DNA from: Apostichopus japonicus
Lineage: Eukaryota > Echinodermata > Holothuroidea > Aspidochirotida > Stichopodidae
Reading direction: 5' to 3'
Length of the DNA: 64,000 nt
Assembly (NCBI RefSeq): GCF_037975245.1
Contig: NC_092565.1
Location: 18,145,999-18,209,998 of the forward strand
The notes beneath the pieces were generated by a model, which saw only the letters and a list, made by a program, of their open reading frames with translations, did no database searches and was not told the origin of the DNA. Positions 47,443-57,907 of this stretch are shown here, piece after piece. How positions within the stretch are numbered: position 1 is the stretch's first letter; the number at the start of each line of letters is the position of its first letter. A program made the translations under genes and the position numbers.

Positions 47443-47515
47443 GTTAGATTCCAGGGGCTCTTGGAGCGTGTAGTTCGACTTTCTTCTCAGAAGGAACAGG
47501 ATTGATAAACTTGAA
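47443..47515 (+). pseudogene. Isolated SRCR exon fragment, plus strand
   Basis: TTCTTCTCAGAAGGAACAGGATTGATA and the preceding GGGGCTCTTGGAGCG match the middle of type B/C SRCR exons (the GALGA to GTGLI part of the domain). About 73 bp remain, with no splice sites and in the orientation opposite to the arrays. Confidence 0.75.
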
Positions 47516-48951
47516 TAATGAACAGTTTTTTCTCATTTGAAATACTCTACCGCCCCCCCCCCATCCCCCTTGAGCATATTTTTTGGTATGTGTTTATATC
47601 GCTAGTAGGGTGAGGCGCACGCCCCTTTCGAAATCCTCGATCCATCACTGGCTACCCTGTGTATATAATAGGGATCAGCGTTGTATTTATGACTGTTCCT
47701 CTTTCTCTTACCGGTGTCTTTGCGTTTATCTTCTACTCCCTCCTTTTCTCCTTTTTTCTCTCTTCTTTCTTTTTCTTTCCCCTTCCTTCCTCTCCTTCCT
47801 CCTCTTTTATTCCCCTCTCTTTTTCCTTTTTTCTTCTCTTTTTTTTCTCCTCATTTTCTTACCCGGGGGCGCACGCCCCAACGCCCCCCCCCCTGGATAA
47901 GCGCCTGTTAATAACAACACAACTGCCTTCACCCTACTGTTTTGGTCTTGAATCAAGTAGGGCTCCAACTTTTAGCCTATCCAACAAGGACATGCACGCA
48001 TATATTATGATGAAGTCCACACATTTGATACACAAATATCAGAGAATCATTCAAAAAATATCATTAATGTAAATACGACAACACAGCTTTGTAGCTGATG
48101 GGTTCAAAAGTTATCATTGAATAACCTTAAATAACCAATCGATAACATTGTTAAATTAATCCTTTTACGTTGCGTATCATCTCTTCAAGATAACTATCAA
48201 GAAAATACTCTGGTCGGTGACATTATATTACACACTTATAAAAGGTAGGAACATTATTCTTCACTTTGTTATATAGTTGTAAACCCCATCTTAATATACT
48301 TTTCACTAACTCAAGTTTGATTGTTGATTGAATGGAACTTATGTAGACTGGCTAAACCCCTCGATCCTTTCCTGGAATGGATCATAGTATATCTGTGTCT
48401 GTCAAAAGTCATCTAAAAACTGTACTGCTCTTTCTTAATCGTCTTGTTGATTTATCCTTGAAAGCTGATATATTTGACACGTTTGTGTATCTGTTCAAGA
48501 CAGCTTTGAAGTCTTCTCCCGATACCAGCCAAATTGGAATTCAAACGATGCTCTTTTCCCAACAGAGAACACCTAAGAATGCCATATCTGGCCGTCTGGA
48601 GACTCACACCATGGTTGGACTTGGGTGATTGTGGACTCCTTTGGGGACCCTTTGTATTGCTGTATCGGGCCAGGTTGCTCCTTGCTACGCCACTGACTTT
48701 ACCCTCCCTATCAGCTCTTACACTGTAGAGTATTCGATCTTTGTACACTAAAATGTAAGATCGGAAACTTACTTGTAGTTCTATATTTTTTCACGGGATG
48801 AAACACTATTAAGCCTTTGTATATTGCTGTAACGTGCATATAGGTATCTTTACTTTGTAAACTGGAAGGGAAGAACTAAGAATAGGGTCGTTTATATCGA
48901 GTGTACTCATTTGTTGCATGTAAAACTTTTCGATTATATCACTAATATTGC
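47516..48951. other. Non-coding stretch
   Basis: A pyrimidine-rich tract (TTTTTCTC type) spans 47730-47860 and produces spurious serine/phenylalanine ORFs. A transposon right end CTTGCTACGCCACTG occurs at about 48685-48699. No gene is supported. Confidence 0.55.
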
Positions 48952-48959
48952 AACGACCG

Positions 48960-49610
48960 CAAGGGCGGCGGAAGCACTTTTAATCTGGGGGGGCACCGAC
49001 ATCAAAGGGCACTTTGCAGAAATTCGATTGGACTGATGCAGCCTTATATTTAGTACCCTTTATAACTCCTATTGTATTATCTTATTTGCGTATACACATC
49101 TCTCCAAACGCCCCCTCCCCCCCCCCCCCCTTTCAAGGAAAATATGCATACTAGCACTGCAATGTCCAATGTGCAAATTGGGAAACAAGGAACAAGTTTT
49201 CTTTTGGGACAAAATGAGGTGAAATCATGCTAGTTGCTAATGTAGGAATCTTCCGAATTATAGTTTATTTCTTGTTAATATCTTAACAAATTTTTTCCAG
49301 TCGAAATAGCTTTGAGTTTGACCCACAGAAATTCATTAAAAGTCGGGGCGTAGCCAGGATTTGCAAAGTTGTATGCACGACTATCTGAGCGGAGCGCCAC
49401 CATGAGTTGGCGCGGAGCGTACAAGAAAATTTTTGGTTTTACAAACCCCTCAGATGGCCGGAAATGCCCTTCCCGAGTGTTCATTCTGGTTCCCTGGCCT
49501 CTTGCTAACTTGAGACACCTCAATTTTTATGTAGAAAAAGGGCACATTTTTAACCTGAGGAAAAGTGGGGGGCACGTGCCCCCTGTGCCCCCCCGGTTCC
49601 GCCGCCCTTG
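48960..49610. mobile_element. Non-autonomous hAT element, 651 bp, 8-bp TSD
   Basis: The ends are CAAGGGCGGCGGAAGC and, reverse-complemented, CAAGGGCGGCGGAACC. A perfect octamer AACGACCG flanks both sides (48952-48959, 49611-49618). The interior carries the conserved GGAGCGCCACC..TTGGCGCGGAGCGTACAAG block at about 49391-49425. There is no transposase, so mobility would depend on enzyme supplied from elsewhere. Confidence 0.92.
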
Positions 49611-49618
49611 AACGACCG

Positions 49619-50957
49619 CCTCATGAAATGAACTTACAATGCATCGATTGATATTTGTTTCCTTCTCATCACAACTGGAACTGAATGTTTCCAATTTTTT
49701 TTATCTATTTTTTCGGGGCAAAATGTATTATTAATCCCCAATGTCCTTACAACATAAATATATTGCTAGATTCTCCTTCTACCTCGGTGGTTGATTCCGC
49801 CAGTTGCTGATCAATATTAAATTCCTGCCGTGATGTAAGCGTGAATTCCAGCCACTATTCTGGGGACGCGATTCGCAGGAAGGAACAGGGTTGTTTAGTT
49901 CTTCGGAGTAGATCCAGGAATCCGAGAGGGGGGGGGGGGGGGTAGTATGCATATCATTAATAAGCATTGGTGGGTCTAGGCACTTACTACACCGCCGCAA
50001 CCGGAGAGGCAAAACTCAGGGCACTTACGGAGTAGACGTTTTGAAAAATAAATAAACGGTACTAATGTCTTACACCCTCCCCTATTCAACTAAACACAAA
50101 ACTAAAATAGAATTGATTAGCACAAGCTTGCGTTTAGTCGTACTTAGCCTAACCGAATTTAAAGATAAGAATCGGGAGGTGGATTCATAGTTGAGTAACT
50201 TGTCGGAGACTTCCGTGGAGTATCCAGGATTTATCGAAACTGGGAGGTGAAGGAGAGAGGTGGGGGGGGGGGGGGGGGAGGGTGACACATTGAAAGTGCT
50301 ACCAGTGTGCAGTGCAAACAAAAATGTGACAAGTGGACGCGTGGAGCCCACTATTCAGTTTAAGCTTGGTCTTGACTAAACATTTTGTGTCTGGAGGTGC
50401 CCAAATTTTTCAAGAGTTGAAGGGGTTGTGGGAATCCTCCCTGGTTTCGGCCCCTGGAGTTCTCCATCAAAGGAAATGAAGTACATGGACACTCCAGTCT
50501 ATGGGAGAAAATTCATCCTTTTGGCAAGGTAACTTTCTTTTCAAAAGTATCAAGTCTGCATAAGTAGAATATAGTATTGCAAGTTTTAGTCTTACTCAAG
50601 CATTAGTATTACAACTCTCTCATAGTATTTAAAGGTTTTGTATACAAAGCAGCCACAGACACAAGTTCCTGTTGTGACCTAACCAGGTGGTGACCTGAAG
50701 TATTTCACCTGTTAGCAAATTCTTGGAAATGACAAGAACATGGATCACCAACATAATGACTACCCCCCCCCCATTTCACTGCTTGCTCATCCTCCATTCT
50801 CAGCACCACCCCCCCCCCTCTCCACAACCACCTCCCCCACCTCATGCATCTTCTCTAATCATCTGTTCTAGTGAGATTACCTTCAGGAAGCCAAATGAAG
50901 AGACAAGGCAAAATAACTGAGTTAATGTGCTGGATCAAGGTACATTCAATTTCGAAC
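49619..50957. other. Non-coding stretch
   Basis: G/C homopolymer runs at 49928-49942 and 50260-50280 and C-rich blocks at 50763-50840. No gene is supported. Confidence 0.5.
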
Positions 50958-50959
50958 GA

Positions 50960-51234
50960 ATCAATAATATTAATAATTCCCAGTTCTTATATAGCGCAAC
51001 TTACAATAAAGTCCCGCCGCGCTGTACTTAACCCTGGTCATTGGTAACTAAACCGGCGCACGCAACTATATTTACAAGTCACCTCGCAAGTCCCCATTTA
51101 TTCACCTGGGTGAAGATAGGCAATGGAGATAAAGTGCCCTGCACAAGGACAAAACGCAATGATCTGGCCAGGGCTCAAAACCTTTAATCCTTAGATCACA
51201 AGTCCACTGCCTAACCACTTGACCACAACGCCCT
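50960..51234 (-). mobile_element. tRNA-derived SINE with LINE-like tail
   Basis: Read on the minus strand, the head GGCGTTGTGGTCAAGTGG includes an A-box-like TGGTCAAGTGG, and GGTTTTGAGCCC about 40 bp further is a degenerate B box, as in the polymerase III promoter of tRNA-derived SINEs. The body has GCAGGGCACTTTATCTCC. The 3' end, TTGCGCTATATAAGAACTGGG followed by ATTATTAATATTATT, resembles CR1/L2 LINE tails, implying mobilisation by a partner LINE such as that at 41537-42558. Confidence 0.8.
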
Positions 51235-51744
51235 CCTCGGTGAAGAGGCAGAAATAATAACCAATGACCTTCTGTAAGTCTTGGCCAAAGTCTTTACAGG
51301 AACGACCCTTCTGAGAGCTTCAAGTTGCATCTGATGAATCAGACAGATCTCTTCAGAAGACATGTTTCACAATAAACAGCCTTGATAGAGCATCACTACT
51401 GCACAGCAAAATATGAGAAGCCTAAACAGCTTTCACCAAGTGGAGATTCCTTGGTTTGCTACTCATCACATCTTCTTTTTTTTACAGGGGGGAGGGGTGA
51501 GGGGGAGGTTCAGATCATATGCAGCACCATACGTCAGCGGGCGCAGTCCTTCCCAGGGTAGTCCAAGATGTCATACAAATTGAAAGATTTTGCTAACAAC
51601 AGTCATTATCCAGCTCATATAGTGTACAGGGATGTTATCCATCTGCATGCAGAGTTGCACCTGGTATGGGGTTGAACCAACATCCTCACAATACAATCAG
51701 CCCATCTTTAATGTCTCCATCCAAATGGAATAGTTTTTTCTCCC
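51235..51744. other. Non-coding stretch
   Basis: No supported gene; purine-rich (51487-51510) and C runs are present. Confidence 0.5.
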
Positions 51745-51904
51745 CCCCCCCCCCATCTTGAGGATTCTCATAACTTGCGATGCCAGTCCTGACCAAGCGA
51801 AAGAGTCCAGTCGTCCTTCCATGTCTTTTAACTTCTTTATCAAACTTGTCTTCCAGAGATGGTCTGAGTATTGCAGGCACTTCATCATCTAGTTCAGTGA
51901 TGCC
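51745..51904 (-). other. Possible orphan exon
   Basis: The minus-strand frame reads ITELDDEVPAILRPSLED, then KFDKEVKRHGRTTGLFRL and VRTGIASYENPQD before running into a G homopolymer. Composition is protein-like and charged helices are plausible, but I do not recognise a family, a convincing acceptor is lacking, and no donor is visible before the G run. It could be a decayed exon. Confidence 0.25.
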
Positions 51905-52468
51905 TCATGCAGTTCCAAGAAGAAACCTGTCACATAAACAAACCAAACAAACTAACAAGGATTAGCAAACAATTGGAAGAGAGACAATAACCTTTGTCAG
52001 AAACAGAATATTGCTTAAAATTTGTGACTCCAAAACAACATGGAAGGCAAAAGAAAACTGGAGATAAACATACAGGATCATTTGTATTATGAATTCAATG
52101 ACCGCATGGGTCTAAAACGCTAGACTAGGTAGTCCAGCCATTTTGATTGATAAATCAATGTTTACAGGACTAATTCTCAAAACCAAAAGTGTTCTAGTGA
52201 TGTTACCCAAGTCTTTGGAAATAGCTTCCAACGGTCTGCAACATATAAATATTAATTTTGAGCCTTTTTTTGTCCTTCAAGACTGCAAGTAAACGTATAA
52301 AAAATACTAACACAGCGGTGTCATAGGGTGGCAATTTTTTTTTTGGAATTTCACCGCTAGTCTGCAGAAACAAACATTCCAGGTATGACCCACACATGAT
52401 TGAAATCTGCCAAGTAGAGAAGAAACTTTTACCATTTTCCACTCTTTTCTATTCCAACTCAGAGATTT
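51905..52468. other. Non-coding stretch
   Basis: AT-rich sequence downstream of MMS19, with no supported gene. Confidence 0.45.
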
Positions 52469-52654
52469 CTAATTTTTCTGGAAAGATTGCTCGCCATAAT
52501 ATTTAGAGGACACAGGGTGCATAGAAAGCAATAATTGGGTGCTAGAGCGCAGACGGCGAGTTGGGGTATAACTTTGAACAAGTTCACCCAAGTAGTGTGG
52601 CACAATGCCATGTAGTATTCCATTTGATTCTGATGAATTTAATATGAACCACAA
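52469..52654 (-). pseudogene. LINE ORF2 C-terminal fragment
   Basis: The frame GILHGIVPHYLGELVQSYT, PTRRLRSSTQLLL, KYYGEQSF matches the region between the RT and the C-terminal end in CR1/L2/Jockey-like elements (compare APAYLSEFLEIKTPGRSTRSS in the LINE at 41537-42482). Only about 60 codons survive, and the expected LWNxLP segment does not follow in frame. Confidence 0.6.
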
Positions 52655-52971
52655 TGTTAAGATATAAAAAAAAATATTTTGTTTGAATATTTGAAAACTA
52701 AAATGGAACAGAAAAAACTAAAGGCAATAACTATGTTGAGGTGGCATGGACAAGGTTTTCCAATTCAGTGCTTGAATTAGTTACATCAGCAGGGATGACC
52801 ACTATCCACAAATGCACCAGAGCTCGGCTTTCCTTCTGTTGCAGTTGCCATATAAGTGAAATAAATGCAACAAGCTTTGAACACCACCAAATGTTTCAAG
52901 AGCAAAAGTCTAAAATATATTTTCTCAACGGTCTCAGGCAACAAGTGAAGAAAGCAAGTAGAAGCGGCTGA

Positions 52972-52990
52972 TTTATTGATATTCTTTATT
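52972..52990 (-). terminator. Polyadenylation signals for MMS19
   Basis: Two AATAAA hexamers on the minus strand, at 52972-52977 and 52985-52990, lie about 270-290 bp beyond the MMS19 stop codon, a plausible 3' UTR length. Confidence 0.5.
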
Positions 52991-53262
52991 CTTTTCTTTT
53001 TCTAAATCACAGAGCATATAATAGTCGGCATAAATTTTAAGGTTAAGCCCCTTGGTTTGTTCTATTCTGTAGATACACCTTTTGTTTGTTCTTCTCCCAA
53101 ATTTTTGATGAGAGCTCCAATTTTTTTTTTTTAAAAGGTTTTCAAGTTCCATTGTGTACACTGGGTAGTTGCAACAAAGATTATTACATTGCTGCTGTAC
53201 TGTGTAGCGGATTGATATGGAAATGTCATTTGTCCTTGTCAGTGTTTATCTATTTCTAGAGC

Positions 53263-53367
53263 TCACCATCTGCATCTTGCATCCACCGCCTCTCTCCTCA
53301 CCAATCTCTTCTTATCATCCAAGGCTATGGTTAGTTGTCTAGTGACATCAGACTTATAAGGCAACAC
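53263..53367 (-). CDS. MMS19: MMS19, last coding exon
   Basis: The exon starts in phase 0 after TTATTTCAG and ends at TGA (53263-53265). It encodes VLPYKSDVTRQLTIALDDKK, then RLVRREAVDARCRW. The LDDKKRLVR(K/R)EAV.AR.(R/E)W sequence is the conserved C terminus of MMS19, which packs against client proteins and CIA partners. The protein ends here several residues earlier than the vertebrate protein as I recall it. Confidence 0.92.
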   Translation of the reverse strand: MLPYKSDVTRQLTIALDDKKRLVRREAVDARCRW

Positions 53368-53727
53368 CTGAAATAATCCATAACAGTAAATGCATATTTG
53401 CTTCTTTATGTTTCACAGATGTCTGATCATTACTGTTTGGGTGGTCCAAAGATGACATGTGTATTTGATGGTCTAATCAGTTACTGTAAGGTCGTATCCC
53501 TTTGTAGATATACACGTCAATGCCCCACTCCCCCACCGCAAACCCGTAACACGATTATTGTAAAATTCTCCAGTTTTTTAAGACATATCTAACAGCAAAA
53601 ATACTTTCAACACATGACACATTATATGTTTACTAGTTCTACGTATATGCCTGATGGACTGGTTTTTGATTCACTTTCCAATCTTCTAAGAATGAATGGT
53701 GGTGAAACACCCACCACCTGTACTTAC

Positions 53728-53787
53728 ATAGTGGCTGGATAGCTGTGTGAGAGACTTCAGACATTTCAGAGCAGCAATGCGCACTTT
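53728..53787 (-). CDS. MMS19: MMS19 exon
   Basis: A 60-bp exon, phase 0-0, after TGCTCTGTAG and before GTAAGT. It encodes KVRIAALKCLKSLTQLSSHY, a HEAT-repeat helix with the VRIAAL(Q/K)C motif of the MMS19 C-terminal domain. It joins in frame to the exon ending at 54186 and the one starting at 53367. Confidence 0.9.
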
Positions 53788-53874
53788 CTACAGAGCAAAA
53801 CAGGATTAAGAAAATCATTGTAAATGCTCAATAAATAGCTCCATGAACCGGTGACAATACATCCTATACTATTA

Positions 53875-54185
53875 TTGCAACGGCATACACTGACCATGAT
53901 GTTTGGTGTGTACTGGCTAGGTGACCTATGACCTTTATATGTGACATGATATTTTGTAGTTGAACACTTACTGTAGCTACATACAACTACCAAGTTTGCT
54001 TGGCTCTGTAACCTATCAACTTTATGAGGGTGAAATTTATTCCAGGGTTCCAAAGATACCTATTGTAGCTGTATGCACCATACTTATGTTTCGTGTGTAC
54101 TGGCTAAGTGACCTATGACCTTTCTTAAGTGCCATGCTATATCATGGTTCCAAGGAGACCTACTGTAGCTGCTGCATACACTTAC
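53875..54185. repeat. Intronic copies of the exon/donor junction
   Basis: The block around the donor of the exon at 54186-54436 (CTTAGCCAGTAC..GCATGGTAAGTGTATGC) recurs in the intron near 54070-54115 and 53883-53920. Copies also include TGACCTATGACCTTT and GGTTCCAA(A/G)GA..ACCTA(C/T)TGTAGCTG. These are diverged tandem copies of about 110-190 bp. Confidence 0.75.
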
Positions 54186-54436
54186 CATGCTTGGTTCGTA
54201 CTGGCTAAGTCTCAAAAACGCAGGGATCATTGAAGTGACCTGCTGTGCTACAACCTCAGAGGCATCAGAGATGAGTTCATGAAACGTTTCTAGGGTAGAG
54301 AGGTACATTAGGGGGTTCTCCTGGTCCAGCGATCGTATGAAAAGAGGCAAGAGCGACTCTAAAGAAGCCATTAATACTGGGCGAGGGATGTGACTCAAGA
54401 GATGTGACAAAGTCTGAAGGTAGTACGGCCTCACAG
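54186..54436 (-). CDS. MMS19: MMS19 exon (HEAT repeats)
   Basis: A 251-bp exon, phase 1 start after TTCAACAG and phase 0 end before GTAAGT. It encodes VRPYYLQTLSHLLSHIPRPV, LESLLPLFIRSLDQENP, YLSTLETFHELI and IPAFLRLSQYEPSM. Vertebrate MMS19 has the same layout (YLxxLSHxLxxxPxPVLxxxL..LLPLLLEAL, LSTLxxLxxLL). MMS19 works with CIAO1 and CIAO2B in the cytosolic iron-sulfur targeting complex, delivering clusters to XPD, polymerases and other DNA enzymes. The helical HEAT repeats are the client-binding scaffold. Confidence 0.95.
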
Positions 54437-55233
54437 CTGTTGAAGGATGAAGAAAGACAATAGAATAAATGCTGAGTCATACCACAAGCAAGGAACTTTC
54501 TTTGATTTTTACGAGCTTGCAGAACCTGTGGTTTAATAATAATCCAAAAACTACATAGATCTCAGTGGTTACCAATCACTTTGTCTGGTCTGAAAATCGC
54601 TCAGACAGGCCTGATTTTGTCTTATTACATGGAAAGAAAGAGCAGAGATCAAAGACTTGGAGAACATTCAATAAGATATCTCAGGCTTATGGAGCCATCC
54701 CTGCTTTCCATCACACCGTGGTTTCATATATACAAGTCCCAACCTTGCATGATGTCAACTGTTTATAGATCTCTGAATCAAAGAGCCTTGATCAATGGGA
54801 AAGCACTCGCAAATCATACAAGCCGGTTGAACTGGTGTGCAGATGTAACAGCTGAGTCAAGATTCCACTTGTATGGGTTGGCCTAACAAAACATGTATTT
54901 TCGAAAGCACAAGTTAAGGTACTTAAGACAGTTAGTTTGAATTGAAACTGCAAACATAGGTTTCAAAAAGGACTCTTCCTCAATATTTAATCACCAATGA
55001 ACTTGATCGTCACTGCTGATGGTATTAACACACATAGCCGCAGTGACCAGATAGGACGGATATATGCATGGCTGCACCCTCTGTCGTCTTGGTCCCAGAT
55101 GGGGAGCCCCCCTTGTAACAGTCAAGTCTTGAGACTCAAGTGTATACCAAGTGTAGAGTTCCGAAAGGGGTACAGACCTACAACCGATTAAACTACAATC
55201 AACGTACACCGTCGTCGACATCACAAGGCTTAC

Positions 55234-55477
55234 CATCATCAGCCTCCAAGATGCCTCGTTTAATCCTTGGCAGACATTGCTGGAAAACTCTCTGTCTGTA
55301 CATGAGCTTCACTTCCGCATGAAACTTCACGTTGAGTATATCGGAGCTCTCCGAGAGAATGAGGTTGATACCGTCGGCAGCTGATGAGGAAAGGGCTCTA
55401 GTATCCAGGAAGTCCATCAGAGTATTCAAATATTCTGTGCTCAGGGGATGACCTCGTAGTATAAACGACTTTGTCAG
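55234..55477 (-). CDS. MMS19: MMS19 exon
   Basis: A 244-bp exon, phase 0 start after TTTCAATAG and phase 1 end before GTAAGC. It encodes LTKSFILRGHPLSTEYLNTL, AADGINLILSESSDILN, then HAEVKLMYRQRVFQQCLPRI. The signatures TKxxxLRxHPL, AADGxxLxxS and the HAEVxxMxRQRxF motif are strongly conserved in MMS19 and identify the gene. Confidence 0.95.
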
Positions 55478-55499
55478 CTATTGAAATGAAAGAGAAACA

Positions 55500-57319
55500 A
55501 TGAATCAGCATAATGACTGCTGTTGTGAAATGGTCACTGTGTACCTTTATCTTTATGGTCGATTTGTGAACATACCCTTATTGTTTCATAACTGATTCTT
55601 CTGATCTGACTAAACTAACAGTCTTACAAAAAGCTAGCTATTCGACATATTGGGAATGCACCTCGGGCGTGCAAACACGAGTATGTTATTTTCTTCACTA
55701 AATCTTATTAAGTTATCAGATCTAATCCACTAGAATCTTGCTACTTTTGCTTTTAAAGTGACACAAGGGCATGTACCCATCTTCATTCAACAGTTTTTTG
55801 AACATAATTATCAGGTGCACAACCACAGAACCAGACAAAACACAAAAAACATACATTGTTATCCATGCCTTTAAAATGTACGAAACCGTTCAATAACTGT
55901 TTGGAATTCCCTATCAGATGATTTGAAGTCTACAAGCTCACTTCCACCCTTTAAAACAAAACAGACTAAGACCCTTCTAAACAACAATTGAGTTTTGTAT
56001 TATAATGTCATGTCCCTTTTCAGGCAAAAGTTTCAACAGGTGTTGGATGGGGGTAAGAATGGGAGGTTTTGAGTAGGTGAGTAGGTTATAGCTGGGAGTG
56101 GGAGTGAGAGGCATTGGGAAAGGTGGGAGAGTTGTGGCAGGGGTCAGGAGGTTTGAGTGTGGACAGGGTCAGGTTTTTTACATGTACTTTTCTCTTCTTT
56201 TCTGTGTTTCTTGTTGAGAGGTAAAACATTTTGAAAGTTACGTATATAGGGAGTGCTCTACTCGTTTAGCCATATTTGTTTTTTCAGAGCACTTCCTTTC
56301 ACAACTCTTTGTATTTTTGTTACTTTATATGTGCTTATTATTATCACCTGAATGTTGTGATAAAACAAACAAATAAATGAAATGAAATAATCGTTTGATA
56401 AGGGCGTCATTTTTTCGTCTGGCTCAGATTTTCTCATGACAAAGAGCAATTTTGACCAACATTGAATGATCACTACAGCTAACTTTGACAGTTGTGAATT
56501 TTTTTAGTGTTGGCAACTGGACAACTTTTTGCGCTGAAATCATAATAAAAGACTTATACGTGATAAGTGCAAATATGATCTCGACAGAAAGTGAGAAACA
56601 GATACTAAACAATACAGGAAGTGTAACAGAATCATAACCAAATTTGGAAACCATTTATAATATTCATTTTCATATTTGGACCATTGCTTTTTTAGGTCAA
56701 TCACCACAATTATAATAGATATAAGATATACTGGACAAGTATTTTATTTTTTGGAATTTTGTATACACACTGAAGAAATGATAAACATATGAAGGAATGA
56801 ACGGACAGACATATGAAGGAATGAAATTGCATTTACACCTGAAATAATCAGGAAAATTGTTCATGAGAGTCAGATGTAAAGTTGATTGGGTCACCACATG
56901 TCCCTGGTACCACTAACATGTCCTCTTTTGTCCACCTTTAAGTGAGAGTAATATTGGGATTTATAAAGTTTTATCAAAGTGTCCCTATGTTTTGGGTAGC
57001 TCCTACACTACTTGTAATACATTGAGTGGAAAGAAAAACACTTCCTCCATTGGAATTTGGCCATCTAGCTGTCAAATTTAAGAACAGGAAGTCAAATTGT
57101 TGATACAAGCAGTCCTTCAACAGTTAGATAATCTAACAAGGTATCTTGCAATTCTGTTGAGTTGAAGTTTAGCCACGCCCATTGACATCATTGTAAGTGC
57201 CCTTCCACACAAAGGAAAAGGGGACCCAACAACTTAAGCCCCCTCCCCTAGGCCATATAAAGTTGTCCTCCTGTACTGAGATAAATTACTGTAACCCTAA
57301 TCTCAGAAGATGAGCTCAC
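55500..57319. other. MMS19 intron
   Basis: An intron of about 1.8 kb (55478-57319) without supported genes. A G-rich block lies at 56045-56170. Confidence 0.8.
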
Positions 57320-57429
57320 CCAGATCCAGAGACGTAACCCTCTCACTCTAGCATCTCCATCGTCGGTCTGCCGGACTTGATCAAGTATCTTTTGCTTGGA
57401 TGTTTCGGCAAAGGTTCTGTAGACTAGAC
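57320..57429 (-). CDS. MMS19: MMS19 exon
   Basis: A 110-bp exon, phase 1 start after TTTGTAAACAG and phase 0 end before GTGAGC. It encodes LVYRTFAETSKQKILDQVRQ, then TDDGDARVRGLRLWIW. The following exon continues LTKSF, matching the (L)LWVTKAL junction of vertebrate MMS19. The phase-1 join with the exon at 60266-60464 spans the 2.8-kb intron that holds the satellite. Confidence 0.88.
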
Positions 57430-57907
57430 CTGTTTACAAAATATTACCAGCAATTGGTAGATTAATAAATTACACCAAACTGGAGCTGCAAGCCCTCAAA
57501 AGTCTCCTTCTGTTGCTGTTTTGTTGGTAGCTTTGCTTAACCCATTTTTCGACCAAGCAGCATGGCCACTGGTACAACACATGTGCAAAACTAACACTAA
57601 ATCTAGTAACATCAAGACACTTGCTGCGGTATCTTTGTCAAGCAAGAACAGTATAGTGATTGGTGTACGTTGATGTAATCAATGCTTTTGGTGCAGCTGA
57701 TATGGAATGATCCATATTATTTTTAAACCATCGATGTTTCACTAAAGATTGATTCAGGCTTGAAATGACGTCATTATGACTGTTTCTTTGCAAATTTGGA
57801 GCACATGAAATCCAAGAATAAACTTCTGGGCCGGTTTATTTTAACAAACTACATCACACACTACTTTTTCTCATCACTGTATCTAAGCAGTCTAGCACTT
57901 TCTTTGA

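Noticed and set aside
47583-48072. Overlapping plus-strand ORFs of 105-137 codons
   Set aside because: Serine/phenylalanine/leucine-rich translations of a pyrimidine tract; all three frames are open, which is a composition effect.
54565-54886. Plus-strand ORFs of 67 and 101 codons inside the MMS19 region
   Set aside because: They lie in an MMS19 intron on the opposite strand, overlap each other in different frames and show no family similarity.
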